This document shows, one piece after another, positions 26,844 to 36,041 of a stretch of DNA of 64,000 nt. Source of the stretch: Olivibacter sp. SDN3 (GTDB lineage: Bacteria; Bacteroidota; Bacteroidia; Sphingobacteriales; Sphingobacteriaceae); contig NZ_CP060497.1 in NCBI RefSeq assembly GCF_014334135.1, forward strand, positions 4,836,001 to 4,900,000. The letters are read 5' to 3'. A program made the position numbers and the translations under genes. The notes beneath the pieces are model-generated. The model was given only the letters and a program-made list of their open reading frames with translations, ran no database searches and was not told the origin of the DNA. Positions within the stretch are counted from its first letter, which is position 1, and each line of letters opens with the position of its first letter.

Positions 26844-29800
26844 ATGCAAGGTAAAGGCCTAATTAACTTTTTTGTAATACTGATCACAATTGCGTGCCTC
26901 TATTCACTCTCGTTCACATTTGTAACACGTAAGGTAGAGCGCGATGCAGTTGCTTATGCAAAAGGTGATCCCGTAAAAGAGCGGGCTTATTTAGACTCAA
27001 TGGCTACCGTAGATGTTTTTAATCTCGGTTTTGCTAAATTTTCGTACCAATACTGTAAAGAACGTGAACTAGCATTAGGACTCGACCTAAAAGGTGGTAT
27101 GAATGTGACGATGGAAATTTCCTTAAAAGAGCTTATTAATAATTTAGCGGATAACCCCAAAGATGCTAACTTTCAAAAAGCATTGGAAAATGCGCAATCT
27201 CGTAGTAAAGACAGTCAGAAAGACTTCGTAAGCTTATTTGGTGAAGAATTCAAAAAATTGAATCCTGATGGAAAACTTGCTACTTTTTTCGCTAATAAAG
27301 ACAATGCGGTTAGCAATATTAACCCCAACTCAAGCGATGCGGATATTCTTAGGTTCTTACAGAAAGAGTCAGGAAGCGCGATAGATCGTTCTTTCAACAT
27401 TTTACGTACACGTATTGATAAATTTGGTGTAACTTCTCCAAATATACAAAGGCAACAGGGTACCAATCGTATTTTGATTGAACTTCCCGGCGTTACCGAT
27501 GAAGATCGTGTTCGTAAGCTCTTGCAAGGGTCGGCAAAATTAGAGTTCTGGGAGACCTATGATAATACGGAGATTTTTTCATTGCTTGAGAACGCAAATA
27601 ACACACTCGCTTCTGCTCTAAAGGATACCAGTAAAACATCATCTCAAAGTGTAGCAAGTGATACCGCAGCTACGAAGGAAGAAGGCCGGTTGGCATCTTT
27701 AGGAGCAAGTGACAATGTTTCAGCTGATTCATTAGGTGGCGATAGCAGTGATTTGGCAATGGAACAAGCTAGAAGTCAAAATCCATTGTTTGCTATATTA
27801 AGCCCAAATATCGGACAGGGACCACAAGGTCAACAGACACTCGGACAAGGGCCTGTTGTTGGTTATGTTTTACAAAAAGATACAGCTCTTGTAAACAGTT
27901 ATTTTAACCACCCAGCTGTTAAAGCTATTATTCCTGCCAATGTAAAATTACTTTGGAGTGTAAAACCGGTTTCAAAAGAAACCAAAATGTTCCAATTGTT
28001 TGCCATTAAACCAACCGGTTTAGATGGTGAAGCAGTACTTGGAGGTAATGTTATTGCGGATGCAAGGGCAGATGTTGATCAGCGCACAAACAGTCCGCAG
28101 GTAGAAATGATTATGAATAGCGAAGGAGCCCGCGCATGGAGAAAAATCAGTGCAGCTGCAGCTTCTGCTAATCCTAAGAGAGCCATAGCGATCGTATTAG
28201 ACAATACCGTCTACTCGGCTCCTACCGTTCAGGATGAAATTGCTAACGGTATATCATCAATTACCGGTAATTTCACTTTTGAAGACACGCAGGACTTAGC
28301 AAACGTATTAAAAGCGGGCCGTTTACCCGCACCTGCAAAAATTGTAGAAGAAGCCATTGTGGGTCCTACTCTTGGCCAAGCAGCTATCGATGCCGGCGTT
28401 AATTCATCTGTAATCGGTTTAGTAGTCGTGCTGGTATTCATGATCTTTTATTACAACCGTGCCGGATTAGTGGCTAACGTAGCAGTGATTTTCAATGTGT
28501 TCTTCATCATGGGGATTCTTGCTTCGCTTGGAGCGGTGCTAACCCTTCCGGGTATTGCTGGTATCGTACTTACCATGGGTACGGCAGTAGACGCCAATGT
28601 ACTGATTTATGAACGTATACGCGAAGAATTTGCTTTGGGTAAAGGGATCAGACAAGCGATATCAGATGGTTACAAACACGCTATGCCTTCCATCTTAGAC
28701 TCCCAGATTACGACTTTCTTAGTTGGTGTGATCTTATATATTTTTGGTAGCGGCCCAATTTTAGGTTTTGCCACCACCTTGATGCTTGGTATTATTACTT
28801 CCCTATTTACGGCGATTTTTATTACACGTATCATATTCGAATGGATGATCAAAAAGGATATGAAAATTACCGTATCTTACCCTTGGAGTGATCACACCTT
28901 GAAAAACGCCAATTTTGGTTTTGTAAAAAACCGGAAAAAATTCTATGGCTTTTCTTTTGCCCTAATAGCTGTAAGTCTCATTTTTATCTTCACCAAGGGC
29001 TTTAGCCTGGGAGTAGATTTCTCTGGTGGACGGACCTATACTATTAAATATGAGCAAGCAGTTAATTTAGAAGAAGTTCGTGAAAATGTAAATAGTGCTT
29101 TCGGCGTTACCAGCGAGGTAAAAACTTTCGGTAATGACAATCAATTACGTATAACAACACCCTACCTAATTGATCAAACAGATGATGCGGCAGATAAACA
29201 GGTGCTGGATAAATTAAATGAAGGGTTGGCCAAAATACAGGATAATCCCTTCGAAATAGCCAGCTCTCAAAAGGTTGGGCCAACCATTGCCAACGACATT
29301 AAAGTTTCGGCAATTTATTCTGTGATATTTTCGATTGTTATTATTGCCCTGTATATCTTAATACGTTTCCGTAAGTGGCAATATAGTATCGCGGCGGCAA
29401 TATCAATTATACATGATGCTATCGTATTATTAGGTATATTTTCCATTTTTGACGGCATTCTGCCATTCTCTTTGGATATGGACCAGCATTTCATTGCTGC
29501 AATCTTAACAGTAGTGGCTTATTCCATAAACGATACGGTAGTTGTGTTCGATCGCCTACGTGAATATCTAGGCATCCATAAAGCACAAAGTGAACCTTTA
29601 GGTAGTGTGATAAATACGGCTATCAATAAAACATTAAGCCGTACCATTATTACATCACTTACCGTTATATTCGTAATGGCAGTGCTCTTTATCTTTGGTG
29701 GAGAAGTAATAAGGGGATTCTCTTTTGCAATCCTTATCGGAATTGTTTTAGGAACTTATTCATCTATTTTTCTTGCCGCCCCTATGGTGGTTGACCTACA

Positions 29801-29870
29801 ATCAAAAGAATCTCCCAAAGTCAAAGAAACAAACCTCGACAGAACAAATTTGAAGACTGCTAAAGTGTAA
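26844..29870 (+). CDS. secDF: Fused protein translocase subunit SecDF
   Basis: Proton-driven membrane component that pulls preproteins out of the Sec channel. At 1008 residues it is a natural SecD-SecF fusion, common in Bacteroidota. The SecD half begins with a membrane helix (residues 7-25). It then has the GLDLKGGMNVTME motif, a large periplasmic region with a low-complexity Ser/Gly/Gln insert (about 260-340) and a membrane block from about 530. The SecF half starts near 690 with GVDFSGGRTYTIKYE and ends in a second membrane block with SINDTVVVFDRLRE. No frameshift is seen. An IS begins 24 bases after the stop. Confidence 0.96.
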   Translation: MQGKGLINFFVILITIACLYSLSFTFVTRKVERDAVAYAKGDPVKERAYLDSMATVDVFNLGFAKFSYQYCKERELALGLDLKGGMNVTMEISLKELINNLADNPKDANFQKALENAQSRSKDSQKDFVSLFGEEFKKLNPDGKLATFFANKDNAVSNINPNSSDADILRFLQKESGSAIDRSFNILRTRIDKFGVTSPNIQRQQGTNRILIELPGVTDEDRVRKLLQGSAKLEFWETYDNTEIFSLLENANNTLASALKDTSKTSSQSVASDTAATKEEGRLASLGASDNVSADSLGGDSSDLAMEQARSQNPLFAILSPNIGQGPQGQQTLGQGPVVGYVLQKDTALVNSYFNHPAVKAIIPANVKLLWSVKPVSKETKMFQLFAIKPTGLDGEAVLGGNVIADARADVDQRTNSPQVEMIMNSEGARAWRKISAAAASANPKRAIAIVLDNTVYSAPTVQDEIANGISSITGNFTFEDTQDLANVLKAGRLPAPAKIVEEAIVGPTLGQAAIDAGVNSSVIGLVVVLVFMIFYYNRAGLVANVAVIFNVFFIMGILASLGAVLTLPGIAGIVLTMGTAVDANVLIYERIREEFALGKGIRQAISDGYKHAMPSILDSQITTFLVGVILYIFGSGPILGFATTLMLGIITSLFTAIFITRIIFEWMIKKDMKITVSYPWSDHTLKNANFGFVKNRKKFYGFSFALIAVSLIFIFTKGFSLGVDFSGGRTYTIKYEQAVNLEEVRENVNSAFGVTSEVKTFGNDNQLRITTPYLIDQTDDAADKQVLDKLNEGLAKIQDNPFEIASSQKVGPTIANDIKVSAIYSVIFSIVIIALYILIRFRKWQYSIAAAISIIHDAIVLLGIFSIFDGILPFSLDMDQHFIAAILTVVAYSINDTVVVFDRLREYLGIHKAQSEPLGSVINTAINKTLSRTIITSLTVIFVMAVLFIFGGEVIRGFSFAILIGIVLGTYSSIFLAAPMVVDLQSKESPKVKETNLDRTNLKTAKV

Positions 29871-29925
29871 TAACCAGTAGCCTTATAGCTAAAAGGAGCT
29901 GTCTAAAAAGCCCTATTAATAGAAG

Positions 29926-29966
29926 ATCCCCGATACTGAAAAAGTGTCGGGGATTTTTATTTTTTG
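29926..29966 (+). terminator. IS left-end terminator, second copy
   Basis: Identical to the hairpin at 17013-17053: an 11-bp stem and T-run. It follows the secDF stop by about 55 bases and may now serve as the secDF terminator. Confidence 0.75.
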
Positions 29967-31324
29967 TCCTAAAAAACAGTTATTTTTAGGTGCACCCAAA
30001 CAATATGGCAAACATACTATTCAAAGCATTACCGTCCAACAGTCCGAGCCTGTTTCCGGAAGATATTTTTGCAAAGATCCCAGAGAACCACCCGGTACGT
30101 CTGGTAAATGCAGTGGTTGACAGACTGAACATCGACCACATCATAGGACAGTACAAAGGTGGCGGCACGAGCAGTTTACATCCGCGTATGATGATCAAAG
30201 TGCTGTTCTATGCCTATCTGGGCAACATCTATTCGTGCCGCAGGATAGAAAAGGCCTTACAGGAGAATATCTATTTCATGTGGCTTTCGGGCCACAGTGC
30301 ACCGGATTACCGAACGATCAACCACTTCCGTGGCAAAAGACTTAAAGGGCATATCCATTCCCTTTTTGCCGATGTTGTCCGTTTGCTTGCCGAACTGGGC
30401 TATGTAAGCCTAAAGGTCCAGTACATAGACGGTACAAAGATTGAATCGGCGGCAGGCCGTTACACTTTTGTATGGAAAGGTTCGGTGGAAAAGAACAAAG
30501 CAAAACTGGAAAATAAAATACAGTCGGTCCTCTCGGACATTGAATCACAGATAAAACAGGACCAATCGGAACTGGGCAGGGATGAAACACCCAAACCTAT
30601 TAAGAGCAATGAGCTCAGGGACAGACTTTCTTTACTGAACGAAAAGCTCAAAGCAACAGCAAAACCTACCCAAAAACAGCTTAAAAAGCTGCGGGAAGAA
30701 CATCTTCCAAGGCTGGAAAAGTACGAAAAGCAATTGGCTACACTGGGGGAAAGGAACAGTTACAGCAAAACCGATGAAGATGCCACCTTCATGCGGCTGA
30801 AAGATGACCACATGCAGAACGGGCAGCTCAAACCGGCCTACAACACGCAGATCAGTACGGAAGAACAGTTCATCACCCACTACAGTATCCACCAGACAAG
30901 CACCGATACCACCACATTGGAAGACCATCTTGATAGCTTCGAAGATCAATATAACAGGCAGAGCGATGTGGTGGTGGCCGATGCCGGTTACGGAAGTGAA
31001 GAGAACTATGAAATGCTGGAATCAAAGAACATAGAAGGTTACGTGAAATATAATTACTTCCACAAAGAGCAGAAACGCAACCAGAGGAACAATCCTTTTC
31101 TATTACAGAACCTGTATTATCATAAAGAGCAGGACTTCTATGTGTGCCCGATGGGACAGAAGATGGAGTTTGCCGGTAAGGGAATACGCAAAAGCACCAA
31201 TGGATATAGTTCCCGGGTGAGCTATTACAGGGCCGAACGCTGTGAAGGCTGCCCGCTTCGGGGGCAGTGGAGTTGCTACCTTTAAAGCGAGACAGATTTA
31301 GACAGTAATTTTAAATTTGTAGAA

Positions 31325-31624
31325 ATGCATAGAAAATTTGATGATTCGTTTAAGATAATGGCGGTCGATTTGAGCGTTGTTAAGGGATCTGTAGCCGATG
31401 TAGCTAAGGAATTAGACATAGACCCCAGTTTACTGAGTAAATGGCGTAGAAATCCACGTTATAATGGGAATAAGGTTTTACCTGACAATCCCAAGATCAG
31501 TCCGGAGGAGCAGGAGTTAAGGATTTTACGCAAGAAATTAAGAGATACAGAATTAGAACGCGATATCTTAAAAAAGGCCATAGCCATCTTCTCCAGGGGA
31601 GACGGTCCATATACCGGTTCATAA
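31325..31624 (+). CDS. IS3-family transposase OrfA
   Basis: A 99-residue helix-turn-helix protein that binds the element ends. The HTH covers about residues 8-45 (SVADVAKELDIDPSLLSKWR), followed by a leucine-zipper-like helix ELRILRKKLRDTELERDIL. The last codons KKAIAIFSRGDG lie after the slippery site. Ribosomes that do not shift end at 31624. Confidence 0.9.
   Translation: MHRKFDDSFKIMAVDLSVVKGSVADVAKELDIDPSLLSKWRRNPRYNGNKVLPDNPKISPEEQELRILRKKLRDTELERDILKKAIAIFSRGDGPYTGS
31570..31576 (+). other. Programmed -1 frameshift site A AAA AAG
   Basis: The heptamer AAAAAAG is in phase with orfA codons (TTA AAA AAG). After a -1 slip the reading continues open from GGC at 31576 through to orfB, giving residues ending YRFIKENREVYSVEKMCEV, which is a typical OrfB beginning. 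The slip would make the OrfAB fusion transposase. Confidence 0.8.
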
Positions 31625-31656
31625 AGGAGAACCGAGAAGTATATTCCGTAGAGAAG

Positions 31657-32487
31657 ATGTGCGAAGTATTGAACGTTAGCAGCAGTTGTTTTTACCGTTG
31701 GCTGGTTTGGCCCGAATCCCCCAGGGAACAACGCAGTAAAGCACTTGTGGATAAAATACAGCAGGTACACAGTGACAGTAAGTATATCTATGGCAGCCCA
31801 CGGATAACCGCAGAGCTGCACAAAAAAGGTGAAATGGTATCAAGAAGCTACGTAGCAAGATTGATGAAGAAACATGGGATACGAAGTAAGGTTAAGAAAA
31901 AATATAGGGTGACCACAGATTCGAGCCATAGTTATAGGATAGCTGAAAATCTCCTCCAAAGAGATTTTTCAGCGGATTCCCTATCGCAAAAATGGGTTAG
32001 CGACATTACTTACATCCATACCGGCAAAGGGTGGCTTTATCTAACAACGGTTATCGATCTGGCGGACAGAAAAGTCATTGGATGGTCTTTAAGCACCGAT
32101 ATGACGACTAAAAACACTTCTGTACAAGCCATCAAAATGGCTATTAGAAACCGAGGTATCAAAGATGGTCTTATCTTCCATTCGGATAGAGGGATCCAAT
32201 ATGCCTGCGATGAATTCAGGAGGGTAATTGTAAAAAACAAGATACTTCAAAGCATGAGTAGGAAGGCCAATTGCTGGGACAATGCAGTAGCTGAGAGCTT
32301 TTTCAAGACACTAAAGGCTGAAATGATCTACCATAGAAAATTCATCGATCAGCAATCGGCTAAATTGGAGATCTTTGGATATATTGAAGGTTTTTATAAT
32401 ACCAAAAGAACACATTCTGCCCTGGGATATAAAACCCCTAAGCAGATCGAAGAGATGCTATTGGAAAAAGAGAAAATGGCAGCATAA
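31657..32487 (+). CDS. IS3-family transposase OrfB (catalytic part of OrfAB)
   Basis: The retroviral integrase-type DDE domain. The acids are D116 (WVSDITYI), D177 (HSDRGIQYA) and E213 (DNAVAESFFKTLK), with the canonical 35-residue spacing between the last two. An HTH-like region and YIYGSPRITAELHKKG lie upstream. The ATG at 31657 is an internal Met; the natural product is probably the frameshift fusion starting at 31325. C-terminal YNTKRTHSALGYKTPKQ is the family ending. Confidence 0.93.
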   Translation: MCEVLNVSSSCFYRWLVWPESPREQRSKALVDKIQQVHSDSKYIYGSPRITAELHKKGEMVSRSYVARLMKKHGIRSKVKKKYRVTTDSSHSYRIAENLLQRDFSADSLSQKWVSDITYIHTGKGWLYLTTVIDLADRKVIGWSLSTDMTTKNTSVQAIKMAIRNRGIKDGLIFHSDRGIQYACDEFRRVIVKNKILQSMSRKANCWDNAVAESFFKTLKAEMIYHRKFIDQQSAKLEIFGYIEGFYNTKRTHSALGYKTPKQIEEMLLEKEKMAA

Positions 32488-33030
32488 AAAAGTCTCCTAT
32501 TTTAAGTTGCAATTCCACAGTGCCATAAAGCGCAGGGAAACAGGATCATCGAAGTCAACCACCGGTTGAACGAACTGAAGACCAGGGCACGCGAACGTCT
32601 AACATCGGAAACAGGAAAGTACCACCGGAGTAAACGCCCCATAGAAGTGGAGGCGGTCTTCGGACAGATGAAAAGCAACAACAGATTCAACAGGTTAACC
32701 ATGAGGGGGCTTGAAAAGGTCGATATTGAGTTCGCCCTGATGTGTATAGGGCATAACCTGAGAAAATGGTCGAAAAAGCTCCTGAAAACAACTTCGTCAG
32801 GCCCAAACAACGAACCTAAATACAATAATCCCCTTATTTATGACCCCAAATGGATAAACTACTGCTATCAACCATTGGTCGCAGAGTAACATCCTAAAAC
32901 CGATAGACTCTACAGGTAGATACAAAACGAAAGAAGGCGCCCTTTTTAGACGCCTTCTTTTTTATACCTTTACACGCTTCTATTTAACATTTAAATGACC
33001 TATTACAATAGCCTTTATATTTAATATACT

Positions 33031-33051
33031 TATATTTGTTATACTAAATAT
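33031..33051 (+). promoter_or_regulatory. Candidate promoter and autoregulatory operator of the MarR gene
   Basis: TATATTTG (33031-33038) is an exact TAnnTTTG box. It overlaps an inverted repeat ATATTT-N8-AAATAT (33032-33051) that ends 4 bases before the ATG. This position would suit autorepression by the MarR protein (inference). Confidence 0.4.
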
Positions 33052-33055
33052 TGTT

Positions 33056-33490
33056 ATGCAAACAGAACCTTATAACATGTATTCTTTCATACTCGATCGC
33101 ACTGCTCGTCGGGTAAAGCAATATGCGCAAGCGGCCTTTGCCAATAACGGATTCGATATTACGCTAGATCAATGGATGGTTTTAAAAAGTCTTCATGAGT
33201 TTTCAGATCTTTCACAAAGAGAACTAGCAGAACGTTGTGGGAAAGACCAACCTACATTAACCCGTATAGTAGATATTCTCGTAAAAAAACAGCTAGCCGA
33301 GCGACGTGTACACCCCAACGACAGGAGAAGTTTTATTGTACATCTTACAGAACAGGGAAAATTAAAAGTCGCTGAGTTTTCTCCAGAAATTAAAAAGATA
33401 CGTACAAAAGCATGGGAAAATCTAGATGAAGAGGATTTCAATCAATTGGCACGCATACTGAATACAATATATAATAACTTAGAGCTGTAA
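33056..33490 (+). CDS. MarR-family transcriptional regulator
   Basis: A 144-residue winged-helix dimeric regulator. The DNA-binding domain spans about residues 45-105, with LSQRELAERCGKDQPTLTRIV as the recognition region and the wing ERRVHPNDRRSF. It starts at 33056 and is followed after 29 bases by a flavoprotein oxidoreductase gene on the same strand, so it probably controls that gene and the ferredoxin gene, as well as itself. The ligand is unknown. Confidence 0.9.
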   Translation: MQTEPYNMYSFILDRTARRVKQYAQAAFANNGFDITLDQWMVLKSLHEFSDLSQRELAERCGKDQPTLTRIVDILVKKQLAERRVHPNDRRSFIVHLTEQGKLKVAEFSPEIKKIRTKAWENLDEEDFNQLARILNTIYNNLEL

Positions 33491-33519
33491 AGCAGGTGGT
33501 ATACACAAATTAAGAACAG

Positions 33520-34524
33520 ATGATAACAACAGATATATGTATTATTGGTGCAGGCCCAGTCGGTCTATTTGCGGTATTTGAAGCAGGTCTTCTAAAAATG
33601 CGCTGTCATTTAATAGATGCCTTGCCGCAAGTGGGTGGCCAACTCTCAGAAATATATCCACATAAACCCATATACGACATTCCCGGATATCCCACCATTA
33701 AGGCACAGGAGCTTATCGACAGACAGATGGAACAGATAGCGCCCTTTCATCCTACTTTTACTTTAGGTGAGCGTGTAGAGTCACTTGAAAAACAATCTGA
33801 TGATTCATACCTGATTTTTGGGAACGAGGGCACAAATATACATGCGAAAGTAGTTGTTATAGCGGGTGGTTTAGGTTCTTTTGAACCTCGTAAACCTGAT
33901 ATACCAGGCCTTTCTACTTATGAAGGAAAGGGAGTAAGTTATATGGTAAAAAACCCTGAATTATTCAGAGACCGCAAAGTAGCCATCGCTGGAGGAGGTG
34001 ATTCTGCCTTAGATTGGGCAATCTTTCTTAGCGAAATTGCGCAACGTGTCACACTTATCCATCGGAGCGACAATTTCAGGGGAGCTCCAGATTCTGCCGC
34101 GAAAGTATTTGAGTTAGCACAAGCTGGAAAAATCGACTTGTTACTATCACACAATATACATAGTGTAGACGGGTATGGCCATTTAAATAGAGTTGGCGTA
34201 GTGAACAAGCAACAAGAAACTTCTTTCATCGAAGTCGATGCATTAATTCCTTTGTTCGGCTTGAGTCCTAAACTAGGAGCAATCGCAAACTGGGGCTTGA
34301 ACATCGATAAATCGGCGATAGCAGTCGACACATTCGATTATTCAACCAACATTGAACGCATCTATGCTATAGGTGATATTAACACCTATCCAGGCAAATT
34401 AAAACTGATATTATGTGGATACCATGAAGCCGCCTTAATGGCACAAAGTGCTTTTAAGTACGTGTATCCCGAACAAAAATTGAGTTTCAAATACACCACG
34501 GTCAACGGTATCAACGCTTTTTAA
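33520..34524 (+). CDS. Thioredoxin reductase-like ferredoxin--NADP+ reductase
   Basis: A 334-residue FAD/NAD(P)H oxidoreductase. It has the FAD motif IIGAGPVGLFAVFEAG (about residues 7-22), VGGQLSEIYPHKPIYDIPGY, and the NAD(P) motif VAIAGGGDSALDWAI (about 156-170). IYAIGDINTYPGKLK closes the FAD domain. The CxxC redox pair of thioredoxin reductases is absent, which marks the ferredoxin reductase branch. A 2Fe-2S ferredoxin gene follows 87 bases later, the likely electron partner. It is cytoplasmic. Confidence 0.88.
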   Translation: MITTDICIIGAGPVGLFAVFEAGLLKMRCHLIDALPQVGGQLSEIYPHKPIYDIPGYPTIKAQELIDRQMEQIAPFHPTFTLGERVESLEKQSDDSYLIFGNEGTNIHAKVVVIAGGLGSFEPRKPDIPGLSTYEGKGVSYMVKNPELFRDRKVAIAGGGDSALDWAIFLSEIAQRVTLIHRSDNFRGAPDSAAKVFELAQAGKIDLLLSHNIHSVDGYGHLNRVGVVNKQQETSFIEVDALIPLFGLSPKLGAIANWGLNIDKSAIAVDTFDYSTNIERIYAIGDINTYPGKLKLILCGYHEAALMAQSAFKYVYPEQKLSFKYTTVNGINAF

Positions 34525-34611
34525 AACGCTTAAGCGCAATTTATATCGTATTGAGCTAGTTAAAAGTCGTTTTTTATGGGACTTTGACGTTAATACTAAA
34601 CACAAACAACA

Positions 34612-34935
34612 ATGATTCATATTACAGTTGAAGATCGAAATGGCTGCACACAAGTGATAGAAATTCCGGAAGACATCAATTTAAGCTTAATGGAAATTCT
34701 GAAAGCTTCTGAATACAATATATTAGCTACCTGTGGGGGCATGGCCCTCTGCGCAACATGTCATGTTGAAGTACAGGCTGGCATAACGCACTTGCATGAG
34801 CCGTCGGAAGAAGAGCTAGATATGCTGGACGCTTTACCTGATGCTGATGAGAACAGTAGGCTCGCTTGCCAAATAAGGCTTTCTGAACAGCTTGATGGTC
34901 TCCAAGTGAAAATCAAAGGCACCTTGAATGAGTAG
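34612..34935 (+). CDS. 2Fe-2S ferredoxin, adrenodoxin type
   Basis: A 107-residue electron carrier. The cluster cysteines are in ATCGGMALCATCHVEV (pattern C-X5-C-X2-C) plus a fourth in SRLACQIRL near residue 86. The C-X5-C-X2-C spacing is that of adrenodoxin/putidaredoxin/Fdx-type ferredoxins rather than plant type. Paired with the upstream reductase it forms a short NADPH to ferredoxin chain. The terminal acceptor (for example a P450, an oxygenase or Fe-S assembly) is not visible in this window. Confidence 0.9.
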   Translation: MIHITVEDRNGCTQVIEIPEDINLSLMEILKASEYNILATCGGMALCATCHVEVQAGITHLHEPSEEELDMLDALPDADENSRLACQIRLSEQLDGLQVKIKGTLNE

Positions 34936-35065
34936 CAAACTATAAGTCTATTACAGATGAAGGAATAAAGAGGTAATTATTTATTAAATTAGCCTGACGG
35001 TTCTAGCCGTAACAGTATGTTTTTTTGGCTATATTTATCTAACAGGGCTAACCAATAAGTAAGAT

Positions 35066-35920
35066 ATGATCGAGATTACCGAATGTCCGAGAGATGCGAT
35101 GCAGGGCATCCATCATTTTATACCCACCGAAATCAAGGCAACATACCTCAATCTACTGCTTAAGGTTGGATTCGATCGTTTGGATTTCGGAAGTTTTGTC
35201 TCGCCGAAGGCAATACCCCAATTAATTGATACGGTAGATGTCTTACATCGATTAGACCTTTCACAAACTTCAACAAAACTCCTTGCTATCATTGCTAATG
35301 TACGTGGAGCAATAGAGGCTTGTACCCACAAAGAAATAAGTTTTTTAGGCTTTCCCTTTTCTGTTTCCGAAACTTTTCAGCTACGCAATACGAATGCGGG
35401 CATTACAGATTCGCTTGAGCGTGTGAAAGAAATCATATCACTCTGTGACAAACATAATAAACAGCCGCTTGTATATTTATCAATGGCTTTCGGAAATCCA
35501 TATAACGATCCTTGGAGCCCAGAAATTGTCACCGAGTATACAGAGCAATTAGTGCAGATGGGAATCAAAAACCTAATGTTGGCAGATACCACAGGCGTAT
35601 CGACTCCTGAAAACATCAAACAGCTATACGATACATTGCATGCGAGCTTCCCAACAATCGATCTCGGTATGCACCTGCACAGCACGCCGCCTACAGTAGT
35701 GAAAAAAATAGAAGCCGCTTTCAATAGTGGTTGCAAGCGCTTTGATACTGCATTAGGTGGATATGGTGGTTGCCCAATGGCAAGTGACAAGCTAACTGGA
35801 AACATCGCTACCGAGGCCTTATTAAGCTTTCTAAAGGATAAGGGCAATTTTGCGGCGATTAACGAAGAGGCACTTTTTCAAGCACAAAGCTATAGTAATA
35901 AAAAAGTTTTTCGGCCATAG
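35066..35920 (+). CDS. Hydroxymethylglutaryl-CoA lyase
   Basis: A 284-residue TIM-barrel lyase of the HMGL/DRE family that cleaves HMG-CoA to acetoacetate and acetyl-CoA at the end of leucine degradation. The N-terminal metal and substrate motif is ITECPRDAMQG (residues 3-13). Then come DFGSFVSPKAIPQ, metal His residues in GMHLHST, and the catalytic Cys loop GGYGGCPMASDKLTGN (about 230-245). It lies 130 bases after the ferredoxin gene and may be separately transcribed. A bidirectional terminator follows. Confidence 0.9.
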   Translation: MIEITECPRDAMQGIHHFIPTEIKATYLNLLLKVGFDRLDFGSFVSPKAIPQLIDTVDVLHRLDLSQTSTKLLAIIANVRGAIEACTHKEISFLGFPFSVSETFQLRNTNAGITDSLERVKEIISLCDKHNKQPLVYLSMAFGNPYNDPWSPEIVTEYTEQLVQMGIKNLMLADTTGVSTPENIKQLYDTLHASFPTIDLGMHLHSTPPTVVKKIEAAFNSGCKRFDTALGGYGGCPMASDKLTGNIATEALLSFLKDKGNFAAINEEALFQAQSYSNKKVFRP

Positions 35921-35984
35921 TACGTAGCAAGCACGTCTAGGTCATCATAGATTTATTTTGTACCAAAAATATATACGCCTGTAC

Positions 35985-36015
35985 AAAAAAAGGAGATCAA
36001 TTGACCTCCTTTTTC
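35985..36015. terminator. Bidirectional terminator
   Basis: AAAAAAGGAG and CTCCTTTTT flank the inner palindrome TCAATTGA, giving a stem with an A-run on one side and a T-run on the other. It separates the convergent HMG-CoA lyase and rplT genes. Confidence 0.75.
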
Positions 36016-36041
36016 ACTAATAGACTATGATAAATTAATAT

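Larger units (their letters stand above)
31268..32517 (+). mobile_element. IS3-family insertion sequence (IS150-like)
   Basis: A 1250-bp element with ends TGGAGTTGCTACCTTTAAAG on the left and TGGAATTGCAACTTAAAATA on the right (reverse complement). It begins TG and ends CA. A 3-bp target duplication CAG flanks it (31265-31267 and 32518-32520). It has orfA and orfB in -1 relation with a slippery heptamer, as is usual for this family. All parts look intact, so it may be active. Confidence 0.93.
29990..32889 (+). pseudogene. IS1182-family transposase, disrupted by an IS3-family element
   Basis: Codons 1-426 (29990-31267) match the intact copy exactly in protein sequence. The frame then enters the inserted element and stops at 31285. 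The remaining coding part resumes at 32521 and ends at 32889 (the C-terminal residues with PIEVEAVFGQMK, so the last catalytic acid is separated). The product is therefore non-functional, but precise excision would restore it. Confidence 0.93.
29895..32957 (+). mobile_element. IS1182-family insertion sequence, second copy, interrupted
   Basis: Same 1810-bp element as at 16982-18791, direct orientation, offset 12913 bases. Its length of 3063 equals 1810 + 1250 (inserted IS3-family element) + 3 (target duplication), so nothing else was gained or lost. The flanks are again arms of an A/T palindrome (AAAA on the left, TTTTTT on the right), with no target duplication. It lies between secDF and the MarR gene. 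Confidence 0.9.

Noticed and set aside
18792-29894. The 11-kb segment between the IS copies as a composite transposon
   Set aside because: Its contents are ordinary core genes, both copies lie in unrelated palindromic sites, and no target duplication surrounds the whole.
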